DNA from: Cellulomonas soli
GTDB taxonomy: Bacteria > Actinomycetota > Actinomycetes > Actinomycetales > Cellulomonadaceae
DNA: 64,000 nt
Reading direction: 5' to 3'
Assembly (NCBI RefSeq): GCF_013409305.1
Contig: NZ_JACBZJ010000001.1
Coordinates: 2,046,001-2,110,000 of the forward strand
In this document: piece by piece, positions 7,142-14,988 of the stretch
Position numbering within the stretch: position 1 is the stretch's first letter
Layout: each line of letters opens with the position of its first letter
The notes under the pieces: model-generated
The model's input: only the letters and a program-made list of their open reading frames with translations
Told to the model about the DNA's origin: nothing
Database searches by the model: none
Made by a program: the position numbers and the translations under genes

Positions 7142-8050
7142 CCCATCGATCTCGGCAGGCTCGCCGTGGGGGATCGCACCGGCGGGCCTGCCGTTTCCAT
7201 GCGTGACGTCAGTACGGCATGACGGCGTGCCGTATCGCCGTCACCCGCCCTACGACGGGCGCCCGTCGCCCCGCCCCGACATCCATCCGCCGTGCCGTAG
7301 ATGCACACGGGCGTGCACAGTGCCATGCACACCCACTACTGCGTGCCTGTGTGCACCCCAAACACCCCAACACCGGGGGGTTGAGCGATCGCTTCGCGGT
7401 GCCAACCCCCACAGACATTTTGGCTTGTTCTGCAATGGGGCTGCACCCGTGGTCGGGCTGGTCTGTCGTGGCTGGGTCCGCCGCTGCGCACCTGCGTGGT
7501 CGCCCACGCTGCGGCCCTGGACGGGCCTTGCTGCGCCCGCGCCGGTGCTGGCGGCTCGTCGGTGGTCGGGGTGGCCCATGGTCGGGTTGGTCTGTCCGGC
7601 TGGGTCCGCGGCGTCGCCTGCGCGTGCCGCCCCACGCGTCGGTCGCTGTCGCTCCCTCGCTGGCGGCTCGCTCCGGCTGGCCGCTCGCACGGGTCTGGGC
7701 CCGGCGGGTGGTTCGAACAGCATCGGTCCGCACTTGCCGGGGCGGTTCGGGTGGTGACCAGCCCGGACCGTGAGGTGGTCGGGTGGGGTGCGGCTCCCTG
7801 GGGCTCCCCGGCGCGCGGCGGGAAGGGAGAGCGGGGAGGGGGTGGGCAGCGGGGGTGCTGCCGTCGCGACGGAGAGACGGGCCTACGGTGCGACGGCGAT
7901 ACGGCACGCCGTCGAGCCAGCACGACGGGCCGGTGGATGAGCCACGGACCACGGGCCTACTGAGCCGGGGTCACGTCAACACGGACCAGGCCGGTGGGCC
8001 CATGGCTCAGGGACAGCGAGCCGACCGATCGAGCCGAGCCGGGAGGTGGC
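7142..8050. other. ~900-bp gene-free region with palindromes and an imperfect direct repeat
   Basis: Every frame on both strands is Arg/Pro/Gly-rich with no plausible start or conserved character, so I call no gene. Structures seen are: TACGGCA (7213-7219) inverted as TGCCGTA (7228-7234), with TGCCGTA again near 7292 and TACGGCA near 7899; GGGGGTTG (7376-7383) and CAACCCCC (7403-7410) enclosing the 10-bp palindrome AGCGATCGCT (7384-7393); and an imperfect direct repeat of about 32 bp at 7453 and 7578 (GGTCGGGYTGGTCTGTC). A cis-acting site such as a transfer or replication origin would fit. Confidence 0.4.
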
Positions 8051-8356
8051 TCAGGACTCGGGCTGAGCCGACGGCTCCGCCAACTCGGGCACCTCTCGTC
8101 TCGGACGCCCGGGGGCGCGCCTGGGCGTGTCCTCGATGCCCACGAGCGTCGCTGATCGCCAGACCGCGCCGCCGTTGATCCTCCCGTCGGGTCGGGGTAG
8201 CCACGCCGCACCGACGTGCAGGGCCTGGCGGATCGCGGCGGTGCTGAGGCCGAGGCGGTCAGCGAGCTGCTGGACCGTCACGAGCTGCGTGAGGGGGTCG
8301 GGGCATGGCTCACCGGGGGGTGGGATCTGCGGCTCGTACGGGGTGTCGATGCTCAT
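8051..8356 (-). CDS. Helix-turn-helix protein, excisionase/AlpA-like
   Basis: 101 residues from ATG 8356. After a Pro-rich N-terminus, residues ~25-50 form an HTH (LVTVQQLADRLGLSTAAIRQAL), followed by a basic wing (WLPRPDGRINGGAVW) where a MerR-type or excisionase-type protein would contact DNA. The tail is Pro/Arg/Glu-rich. It is divergent from the 8446 gene across a short promoter region with repeats, so it probably regulates that small operon or acts as a directionality factor. Confidence 0.5.
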   Translation of the reverse strand: MSIDTPYEPQIPPPGEPCPDPLTQLVTVQQLADRLGLSTAAIRQALHVGAAWLPRPDGRINGGAVWRSATLVGIEDTPRRAPGRPRREVPELAEPSAQPES

Positions 8357-8374
8357 GGGCCAACCCTACCTTGC

Positions 8375-8417
8375 ATCTCTAACGACTCTGTCAGAGTTAT
8401 CAGGTAGTATCTCTAAC
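8375..8417. promoter_or_regulatory. Divergent promoter with direct repeats and a palindrome
   Basis: ATCTCTAAC occurs at 8375-8383 and again at 8409-8417, 34 bp apart, about three helical turns. Between them ACTCTGTCAGAGT (8385-8397) is palindromic around a 3-bp centre. A TAGTAT -10-like hexamer (8405-8410) faces the 8446 gene. The site is well placed for the divergently encoded HTH protein. Confidence 0.45.
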
Positions 8418-8445
8418 AGAAGTGTTCGAGATAGGAGAAGGTGTG

Positions 8446-8676
8446 ATGGACACGTACGTGGGACGCAGGACGACCGAGGGCCAGTGGGTCGCTCTCGGCG
8501 CCCACGCCGAGTTGATGGCGCACCACGAGGAGCAGGATGTCGTGGAGGTCTACACGCCATCGCGCCAGGTCGCGCGGGTGACGATCTCTCGCGTGGGCAG
8601 GCCGTTCACCAGGGCGGGTGTAGTCCTCGGGTACGGCTACCTCACCGATGCGGCGGACGCGGAGGGCGCCGCGTGA
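8446..8676 (+). CDS. Small unknown protein, 76 residues
   Basis: ATG 8446 has GGAGAAGG just upstream; the in-frame ATG at 8422 has no site. The product is strand-rich: TYVGRRTTEGQWVALG, DVVEVYTPS and QVARVTISRVG suggest a small beta barrel or sheet. There is no membrane segment. Its stop overlaps the next start as GTGA, so it is translationally coupled to the DUF2637-type membrane protein. Confidence 0.5.
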   Translation: MDTYVGRRTTEGQWVALGAHAELMAHHEEQDVVEVYTPSRQVARVTISRVGRPFTRAGVVLGYGYLTDAADAEGAA

Positions 8677-9428
8677 GCACCACCACGCGCCGGCCGGCCA
8701 CGACCCGGGCGCACCGTGCGCGCATCGCCGCCGACGCCATGCCAGTGCTGGTCGTGCAGACGCTTGTACTCGGGGGCGTCTGGGCGTCGGCGATCGTCGT
8801 GAGTTTCACGGGCCTGGTCGCCGCCGCCGGCTGGGCAAACATCAACGGCGGCCAGCGCTTCGGCGTGCCGGTGTTCATCGACGGCATCTTGGTCGGGGCG
8901 TCGATTGCCTACCTCGTGGCCCGTGAGCGCCACGACCGTGCGAGCGCTGTGATCGCCCTCGGCGCCATGGCAGGGTTCGCGGGCCTGAGCATCATGGGCA
9001 ACGCCACCCATGCCCTCGCCGGCACCGCGACGGGTGTCCAGCGGATCACGGGGGTGGCCCTCGCTGTCGCCGCACCCCTCGCGGTCCTCGTGACCACGGA
9101 GCTCCTCGCGCGGACCGTGATCGCCCCGCCGCCCCCGCCGAAGGTCGCACCTGCCCCGGCTGTGGCCCGTGCTGCGGCTGAGGCCACCGCCGTCACGATC
9201 CCCACCCCCGCAGCGGCCGAGGCAATCAGCCGGCCCGCCCGGCGAGTCACCACGCCACGTCCCACCCCCGCTCTGGGTGCCGACCGCGACGCACAGCGCG
9301 CCGAGGTCACCAGGCTCGTCGCCGAGGGGCTCAGTCGCTCAGCGATCGCCGATGCCGTCGGTGTGCCGCTGAGCACCGTGAAGCGCTGGGCCACGGCCGC
9401 TCCGGCTTCTGAGGTCGTCGCCGTCTAG
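8673..9428 (+). CDS. DUF2637-type membrane protein with C-terminal HTH
   Basis: 251 residues from GTG 8673 (GTGA overlap). Four hydrophobic segments span about residues 20-145. The first contains VVQTLVLGGVWASAIVVSF and the second FIDGILVGASIAYLV, the pattern seen in the actinobacterial DUF2637 family common on integrative elements and plasmids. A Pro/Ala linker (residues ~150-205) leads to a cytoplasmic HTH (EVTRLVAEGLSRSAIADAVG, then STVKRW). The membrane-plus-HTH design suggests that it tethers or positions element DNA at the membrane. In related families it accompanies spread and transfer genes; here that role is inferred. Confidence 0.65.
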   Translation: MSTTTRRPATTRAHRARIAADAMPVLVVQTLVLGGVWASAIVVSFTGLVAAAGWANINGGQRFGVPVFIDGILVGASIAYLVARERHDRASAVIALGAMAGFAGLSIMGNATHALAGTATGVQRITGVALAVAAPLAVLVTTELLARTVIAPPPPPKVAPAPAVARAAAEATAVTIPTPAAAEAISRPARRVTTPRPTPALGADRDAQRAEVTRLVAEGLSRSAIADAVGVPLSTVKRWATAAPASEVVAV

Positions 9429-9567
9429 CCCGCGAGGCCCCATCACCCCCCGTCCCTACTAGCGCAGCACCCCGCTCATCAGGCGCCCCTCTGGGCGGGC
9501 TCCCGCGCCGGCTATCCCGATCGGTGCGTCGGCCTACCGTCGAACACGAGCCCCTGAGGAGCGCCTG

Positions 9568-12201
9568 ATGAGCACGCCACCAGCCCCACCCGCAGCCCTA
9601 CCCGCGACCCCATCCCTATACCCGACCCGCGCCGGGGCGTGCCGTGCACGGTTCGCTGCGTGGCGTGCACGAACCGCCCGGGACGACGGGGGCTTCGGGC
9701 TCGCCGAGCTGGTCGTTGTCTGCGCCCTGGTCGGCGTCCTCGTGGCCATCGGCGGCGCCCTGATGCACCGCGTGAACGGACAGCAGCACGAGGCCCAGGA
9801 GAGGGTCGAGGTCACGACGGGCATCGACGATGCGTCCGGCCAGCTCCTGCGCGACGTCAACGACGCGATCAGCATTCGGCAGGCGACCGCACAGTCCCTC
9901 ACGCTCGCGGTCGTCCGCGACGGGTCGTGCAACATCAGGGCCTACACGGCCGACAGCACGGCGCAGACGTTGACGGTCGTGACCACGTTCTACGAGGGCG
10001 CGGCATGCTCGGGTGCCAGCGAAGACCGTGAGCAGGTGCTCCTGCAGCGCTACACCGCGCCGGCCACCTTCACCTACTGGGGCGAGTCCGACGAGATTCC
10101 GATCCCCGCCCCGGTCGAGGACGTCCGGAACATCACGAGGGTGCAGTGGGGCTTGGCGGCAGCGCCCTACGCGGACCGCACTGCCCCGGACGTCACGCTC
10201 ATGTCGAGCGCTTTCTTCGACGGCCGCGGCGAGAGCTCGGGCAGCGGGACACCGGAGCTCCAGGCCAAGCGCCCGCTCCTGACCGTCACCACCGTGGTCC
10301 CAGGTCGTGACGCCCCCACGATCACGTGGACTGACCCCAGCCCGACGCTCACTGCTGGGTGGGTGGTCACCCGCGCACGCGAACCCGAAGGCTCGAAGCC
10401 GGGCACATTCCTGGCGATCGCATGGCCGGCGAAGTCGACGCTCAACTTCACCGACACCTCGCTGCAGCCTGGCGAACGCGCCAGTTTCGTGATTTACGCG
10501 ATCCTCACCGACGGCAGCTCCGGCCCGAGCTCGAACTCCGTCGACACCGGGCTCCGACCCCCGCCCGTCACAGGGGTTACCGCGACCGGGCAGGCGACGT
10601 CCATCAAGGTCGACTGGGCCGCCAGTTCAGGCGCGACAGGGTACGACGTTTACCGCGACGGCTTCCTGATCGCGAACGTCGGCGCAGTCACCAGCTACAC
10701 CGACGCCCTCACCTTCGGGCACTCGCATGACTACGTCTTGGTGCCCACCAACCGGTGGGAGCAGCAGCTCACGACCGGGACCGAGAGTGGACGCGTGCCG
10801 CTCGGTGACGCGATCACGAAGGCGTACACGGGTGGGGTGCGCCTGGCGTCAGCGGTCACTGCGGCAGCAGGTGCGTTCACTGCGCCGGCAGCCCCGACGA
10901 TCACGGCAACCCCGAACGCCGACTGGACGAACACCGTCACACGCACGTACGCACCGTGGGTGGGTACCGGTCCGACCAGCAAGGCCGGGGCACGTGACCG
11001 CGGATGGGAAACCCAGGTCGCAACTCTGACGGGTGCGTTCACTGACTTGTGGGCCGAAGCGACCGCTGCTTCACAGACACAGAGCGCACGCCCAGCAGGT
11101 GCCACGACCCGCTACCAGGCCCGGACCTGCAACGCGGTCGGCTGCGGCCCGTACAGCACTCCAGTCAGTGCCCTCCAGCGCCCTCCGGCGCCCGGGTCGT
11201 GCACCACTGCAGGTGCGTCCACGCGGGGAATGCAGGTGACCGTGAACCCGGCGGTCATGGAATCGGCAGCCACGGGGTACAGGGTGGCGGGTGGTATCGG
11301 CACCCCTGTCGGTGGCGCCGCCCAGTCGGGCACGGTGTTCAACATCGACCAGCTCACCCACAGCAGCCTCCACACGTTCACAGCGTCGACGCAGAACGGC
11401 AGCCCGGCGGGCGGCGGGTGGTCGGACACCACGGCATGCCAGGGCACCACCGCGGTCCTCGGTGTGGCGATCACGGGGGTGTCCTCGACGACGCGCTCCG
11501 TGTCGGCCTCGATGTCCGTCACGAACGGCAACGCGTCGAGCCTCACGCTCGAGGGCGTCCGGACCGACCAGAACGTCGGGAGCGCCTCGTGGGACCCTCT
11601 GGCCGACGGGAGCGACTTCACTGTCACCGCCCGCAACACGGACGGGTGGAACAACGTGCTCGACCAGCGGGCGATCAGCACACAGGTGCTGGCGGCGCCC
11701 TCGGCGCCTACCTGCACAGTGACCGTCGTCGATGCAGATGCCCCCGGCTCAATCACCGTCAGCGGTGGCGACCAGGTGCGGCTCGGCAGCGGAGGAGGCG
11801 TGCTCAGCAGCCCGCACACCTACGGGTCGCTCGACGCCGGCACGTTCGTCGGGTATGCACGCCGCGTGACCTCGGACGGCTACAACTCGGCCAACTCGGC
11901 CTGGGACGGTTGCCCGACCGTAACGATCAGCGACCCGTACCCCACACCGTGGGGTGAGCGCGCGGGATGCCCTGCCATCGGGGTGCCGATCTACTCGACG
12001 AGCCCTCGCTCCTGGCAGGTGCGGCGCGCATCCGCGACGCTGTGCCAACTCCGCTGGGTCGTCACCGACGCCGGAGAGACCTACGAGTTCCCGCCAGGGA
12101 CCGTGGTCGGCACCGGCACGTACACGATCGGATCGGGAGCATCCGTGTACACCAGGACTAGCGGCGACACCGCCCTCGCGATGGGGCCGACGGTCGCGTA
12201 G
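9568..12201 (+). CDS. Giant type IV pilin-like protein with Fn3-type ectodomain
   Basis: 877 residues. ATG 9568 follows GAGGAG. After a 42-residue basic leader comes a class III (prepilin) cleavage motif: Gly42 then FGLAE, with Glu at +5 of the mature protein, followed by a ~20-residue hydrophobic helix (VVVCALVGVLVAIGGAL). This is the prepilin peptidase signature. Residues ~75-230 resemble the long-pilin/PulJ type of head. The rest is beta-rich with at least two fibronectin III-like stretches (about 245-410, e.g. SIKVDWAASSGATGYDVYRD) and scattered Cys pairs. Typical pseudopilins have 150-300 residues, so this is unusually large. No pilus ATPase, platform protein or prepilin peptidase is nearby, so host machinery would have to process and assemble it. 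An adhesin at a pilus tip is a reasonable guess. Confidence 0.65.
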   Translation: MSTPPAPPAALPATPSLYPTRAGACRARFAAWRARTARDDGGFGLAELVVVCALVGVLVAIGGALMHRVNGQQHEAQERVEVTTGIDDASGQLLRDVNDAISIRQATAQSLTLAVVRDGSCNIRAYTADSTAQTLTVVTTFYEGAACSGASEDREQVLLQRYTAPATFTYWGESDEIPIPAPVEDVRNITRVQWGLAAAPYADRTAPDVTLMSSAFFDGRGESSGSGTPELQAKRPLLTVTTVVPGRDAPTITWTDPSPTLTAGWVVTRAREPEGSKPGTFLAIAWPAKSTLNFTDTSLQPGERASFVIYAILTDGSSGPSSNSVDTGLRPPPVTGVTATGQATSIKVDWAASSGATGYDVYRDGFLIANVGAVTSYTDALTFGHSHDYVLVPTNRWEQQLTTGTESGRVPLGDAITKAYTGGVRLASAVTAAAGAFTAPAAPTITATPNADWTNTVTRTYAPWVGTGPTSKAGARDRGWETQVATLTGAFTDLWAEATAASQTQSARPAGATTRYQARTCNAVGCGPYSTPVSALQRPPAPGSCTTAGASTRGMQVTVNPAVMESAATGYRVAGGIGTPVGGAAQSGTVFNIDQLTHSSLHTFTASTQNGSPAGGGWSDTTACQGTTAVLGVAITGVSSTTRSVSASMSVTNGNASSLTLEGVRTDQNVGSASWDPLADGSDFTVTARNTDGWNNVLDQRAISTQVLAAPSAPTCTVTVVDADAPGSITVSGGDQVRLGSGGGVLSSPHTYGSLDAGTFVGYARRVTSDGYNSANSAWDGCPTVTISDPYPTPWGERAGCPAIGVPIYSTSPRSWQVRRASATLCQLRWVVTDAGETYEFPPGTVVGTGTYTIGSGASVYTRTSGDTALAMGPTVA

Positions 12202-12210
12202 CGGGAAGCA

Positions 12211-12246
12211 GAAGAGGCCCCACGAATCCATCCGTGGGGCCTCTTC
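12211..12246. terminator. Strong bidirectional terminator
   Basis: A perfect 14-bp stem, GAAGAGGCCCCACG (12211-12224) and CGTGGGGCCTCTTC (12233-12246), encloses an 8-nt loop. It lies exactly between the convergent pilin-like and lipoprotein genes, 10 bp and 9 bp from their stops. Confidence 0.85.
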
Positions 12247-12254
12247 TCTCCAGC

Positions 12255-12812
12255 TCAATCGACCGCGAGCAGGTACTCCGCTCGGTCAAGCGCCCGACCG
12301 TCGACTGTGAACGGACCGGCAGCGGCCTCCTCGCGGGTGGGAATCGTCGACGCTCCGTAGCCGAAGTTGCTCAGCTCGCGGAAGCTCCCGTACTTGCTGA
12401 GTCCGAAGACCTTCCACTGGTAGCCGCCAGAGGACGCGGTCGAGACGTAGACGAGGTACTTCCCCGACGCCTCTGCGCGGGCTGTGGATCCTTCCCGGCC
12501 GGCCGCCAGAAACTCGACCTCGTATGCAGGTGCCTGCCCGGGGGTGTCCGTGCCGATGCGGACCGGCGCCGTCTCCGTGCCCTGGTACAGGACGCCGTTG
12601 ATCACCTGCGAGTACGCGTCGGCGACTGGTGCGGTCGTTGCGTCCGGGGCGGGCGTGTCGTCCGCGACTGGGGCGGTGGTTGCTGCCGGTGCGGCCCTCG
12701 AGGACACGGGGGCAGGGGTGGCGTCAGACGCCGAGGAGCAGCCAGCGAGGAGGCCGACCGCGAGCGCGAGCGCGGTGAGGGCCGGTAGGGCGGTGCGTCC
12801 TGCGGTGTCCAT
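12255..12812 (-). CDS. Secreted lipoprotein of unknown function
   Basis: 185 residues. ATG 12812 has AGGA 5 bp upstream, and the longer frame from 12932 is Arg-rich and lies in the promoter region. A hydrophobic signal segment ends in the lipobox LLAGC with Cys at about residue 25. A ~45-residue Ala/Pro/Thr linker follows, repeating ATTAPVAD. The C-terminal domain (about residues 65-185) has YEVEFLAAG and SGGYQWKVFGLSKYG and looks like a small beta-sheet domain. It is anchored outside the membrane. It is convergent with the pilin-like gene, so both encode surface proteins of the element. Confidence 0.65.
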   Translation of the reverse strand: MDTAGRTALPALTALALAVGLLAGCSSASDATPAPVSSRAAPAATTAPVADDTPAPDATTAPVADAYSQVINGVLYQGTETAPVRIGTDTPGQAPAYEVEFLAAGREGSTARAEASGKYLVYVSTASSGGYQWKVFGLSKYGSFRELSNFGYGASTIPTREEAAAGPFTVDGRALDRAEYLLAVD

Positions 12813-12838
12813 GGCTTCCTGCCTCCGACGTCGTTCGT

Positions 12839-12854
12839 ACAACCGTTCGGTTGT
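12839..12854. promoter_or_regulatory. 16-bp perfect palindrome upstream of the lipoprotein gene
   Basis: ACAACCG and CGGTTGT flank a TT centre. The ACCGNNCGGT core is typical of TetR-family operators. It lies 27 bp upstream of the lipoprotein start and could also affect the divergent gene at 13011. No TetR gene is in view. Confidence 0.45.
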
Positions 12855-13010
12855 TTGTTTACTGTACCTCCAGCACCCGACGGAACCTAGGGTTCCCCCG
12901 TCGCGGGCCCTGTTTGGACGAGCCAACCCCACGCACAGGGAACCGGGAGTTCCGTCGGAGCCTCCACGTAGGCTTGCCCTCAGCAGGCTAACGACGAGTG
13001 GAGGCAGATC

Positions 13011-13568
13011 ATGGGCGTTCCCGCAGGTGGCTGGTGGTGGTCAGAGGACGAGGGCTACACCGCGCCCGAACGCACGGTCACCGCGAGCGCGGAGGCGGTC
13101 CTCGATGCCTTGTATCGGCAGGCGGTCGGGGTGGCTGAACCCCGCGCCCGCGCCCGTGAGCTGGCGTCGCTCGAGCGCCTGTTGGCTGACCCCGCCGTGG
13201 GCATGCTCCGCCGCATCCGTGAAGCACGCACGGCGACGATCCGCGAGCGTGTCCAGGCAGGCGAGGACACCGCCACGATCGCCCGGTCGGAAGGCGTGAC
13301 GACGCGCAGGATCCGCCAGCTCGCGGTGGAACGCCCCACGGTGACGCCTGCGCAGGCTCGTGCGGCGCATCGTGCGGCGATGGCTGCCCGCAAGCGGCAC
13401 ACCGCGGAGGCCCGGGCCGCGCGGATCGCCGAGGCACAGGGGTGGCAGGCGCGGATCGACTCGGGCGCCACGAACCGTGCCGAGCTCGCCGCCGAGCTGG
13501 GGATGACCCGCAGGGCGCTCGCGGACCGGCTCCGCGCCGCCAGGGCTGCCACGGAGGGTGCAGCGTGA
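13011..13568 (+). CDS. HTH-containing protein, 185 residues
   Basis: ATG 13011 has GGAGG 7 bp upstream. Two HTH-like segments are visible: TIARSEGVTTRRIRQLAVE (about residues 88-106) and NRAELAAELGMTRRALADRL (about 158-177). They are separated by a very basic Ala/Arg helix, so the protein could bind DNA at two points. It starts a rightward run of small, tightly packed genes. Codon use matches the neighbours. An element regulator or partition-like protein is plausible; no family is assigned. Confidence 0.5.
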   Translation: MGVPAGGWWWSEDEGYTAPERTVTASAEAVLDALYRQAVGVAEPRARARELASLERLLADPAVGMLRRIREARTATIRERVQAGEDTATIARSEGVTTRRIRQLAVERPTVTPAQARAAHRAAMAARKRHTAEARAARIAEAQGWQARIDSGATNRAELAAELGMTRRALADRLRAARAATEGAA

Positions 13569-13709
13569 GCGCCGTCGAGGCGGGGGTCCCGCCGTCCCGT
13601 TCGAGCCGATCGTTTCGTCGACGACCTGACGGAGGACGGGGGCATCGTGGGGGCGATCGTTGTCCGCCCTGAGGACCAGGTCGAGCCCACGACTACGGTC
13701 GAGGAGTAG
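13565..13709 (+). pseudogene. Possible frameshifted small gene
   Basis: A GTG overlaps the previous stop as GTGA and opens VSAVEAG, but that frame soon turns Arg-rich and ends at 13672. In the +1 frame, 13608-13709 reads as good coding sequence (RFVDDLTEDGGIVGAIVV, then RPEDQVEP) and stops 1 bp before the next gene's start. Removing one G from the five-G run at 13582-13586 would join them into one 47-residue protein. Either a real frameshift, a sequencing slip, or chance. Confidence 0.3.
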
Positions 13710-13710
13710 C

Positions 13711-14232
13711 GTGCCGGCCGGCCGAACGGGTGAACCTAACGGTCCGATGGAAGTCCCAGTTCCCCCGTCGTGGGAGGAACCGGACGGCGAGCGCGTTCCA
13801 GCATGGGTGGGCCCGGCTACACCGGTGGACATGGACACGACACACCTCACCGCCGACCGCCTCGCCCGCGCCCTCGCGCTGACCACCGGGGGGATCGACG
13901 GGCTCGCGAACGACGCCGGGATCTGCGACCTGCGGCGGGCCATCGCCTACGCCGCAGACCTCCTCGCGGACGGCAGTGCGCTCACGGTCGCGCCGACAGG
14001 CGGTTGGTTCATGGACCTCGCGCTGGCCCTCGGACGCGCCCCGTCCGTCCTTGAGGTCGAGGCTCGCTGCGGGGGCGCCTGGTGGACGATCCTTGGCCAC
14101 GCTTACGAGATCGAGGGGCGCGCCGGCCTGCTCACATGGGGGGTTCCCGACGACCTGCTGCGCAGCGTCGAAGCCGAGCTCCTCGAGGACCGTCTCGGCC
14201 TCACGCTGGATGACGCGACGGTGGGCGCGTGA
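13711..14232 (+). CDS. Hypothetical protein, 173 residues
   Basis: I chose GTG 13711, which has GAGGAG 4 bp upstream; ATG 13747 is a weaker alternative. The N-terminal ~35 residues are Pro/Glu-rich and probably flexible. The rest is helical with repeated Ala/Leu/Asp patterns (TADRLARALALTTGGIDGL; DLRRAIAYAADLLADG; DDLLRSVEAELLEDRLGL). No motif or family recognised. Its stop overlaps the next start. Confidence 0.5.
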   Translation: MPAGRTGEPNGPMEVPVPPSWEEPDGERVPAWVGPATPVDMDTTHLTADRLARALALTTGGIDGLANDAGICDLRRAIAYAADLLADGSALTVAPTGGWFMDLALALGRAPSVLEVEARCGGAWWTILGHAYEIEGRAGLLTWGVPDDLLRSVEAELLEDRLGLTLDDATVGA

Positions 14233-14540
14233 CCATCTACCCGGCCGCGGTGGCCGACGCCGCTGCGCTCGCGGTTGCCCTCCGCGCCCGGGTGGGCGTG
14301 CTCTACGACCGCGCCCCGACGGACGACACCTGGGAGCAGGTGACCGCTGACGCTCTCGCCGCCGTCACCACCCTGGCCGGCGCCGTGCCGTCGCTGCGGA
14401 CCGTCTTCCACTGGACGGACATCGAGGCGCAGAACCCCGAGGAACGCCCGGAGCTCCGGGCGCTCGCCGCGGTCCGCAGTCTGGAGGTCAGGCTCCGTCA
14501 CGCTCGCGGTCAGCGCGTGATGTCGCTCAGCCGTCCCTGA
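14229..14540 (+). CDS. Hypothetical small protein, 103 residues
   Basis: GTG 14229 overlaps the upstream stop as GTGA, indicating translational coupling. The product is mostly helical (AAVADAAALAVALRARVGVL; VTADALAAVTTLAGAV) with a basic C-terminal helix. No membrane segment, catalytic motif or family is recognised. It is the last gene of the 13011-14540 run. Confidence 0.5.
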   Translation: MTIYPAAVADAAALAVALRARVGVLYDRAPTDDTWEQVTADALAAVTTLAGAVPSLRTVFHWTDIEAQNPEERPELRALAAVRSLEVRLRHARGQRVMSLSRP

Positions 14541-14659
14541 CCCGCGCGTCGAACCGCCACGACCCGCTGCGGCCCGTCGGTGAGCACCGGATGTGCCGCA
14601 ACGCCGTGCGGTGCCAGGATTGCTGGAGCGAGCCCACCTCACGACCACGGAGGACAGCG

Positions 14660-14917
14660 ATGCGCCTGACCAAGCAGATCCGTCAGCAACTCCTCGTCCA
14701 AAATGAGGGATTCGAGACTGTTACGCGTTCCCGCGAGAAGAACTTCACCGAGAACCGCCAGTACCGTATCGAAGGCGGCCAACTGCACGTTCGAGCCACT
14801 GGCCAGACATCCTGGGCAGACAGCCGCTTCGACGACCGATTCATCGCTGACGACGCGCAGACCCACCGATTCCTGTACGAGAACCTCGGGCGGCTGAACA
14901 CCGAGGGCCTCGACTGA
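14660..14917 (+). CDS. Hypothetical small protein, 85 residues
   Basis: ATG 14660 is preceded by GGAGGA at 7 bp, a strong site; the extension to 14591 is non-coding in character. The protein is charged and polar with strand-like segments (QYRIEGGQLHVRATGQ) and a C-terminal helix (THRFLYENLGRL). It is markedly less Ala-rich and less GC-rich than its neighbours, which suggests separate acquisition. No family recognised. Confidence 0.5.
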   Translation: MRLTKQIRQQLLVQNEGFETVTRSREKNFTENRQYRIEGGQLHVRATGQTSWADSRFDDRFIADDAQTHRFLYENLGRLNTEGLD

Positions 14918-14988
14918 CCCACCAGGCGACAACACAGCACTGCTCCTTTCGCGGTGCAGGACTCGGCGCCTGCGCCACGGGTTGGCGG

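Noticed and set aside
7219..7963. Several overlapping frames of 150-250 codons
   Set aside because: All are Arg/Gly/Pro-rich, have no ribosome binding sites and show no conserved motif; treated as non-coding.
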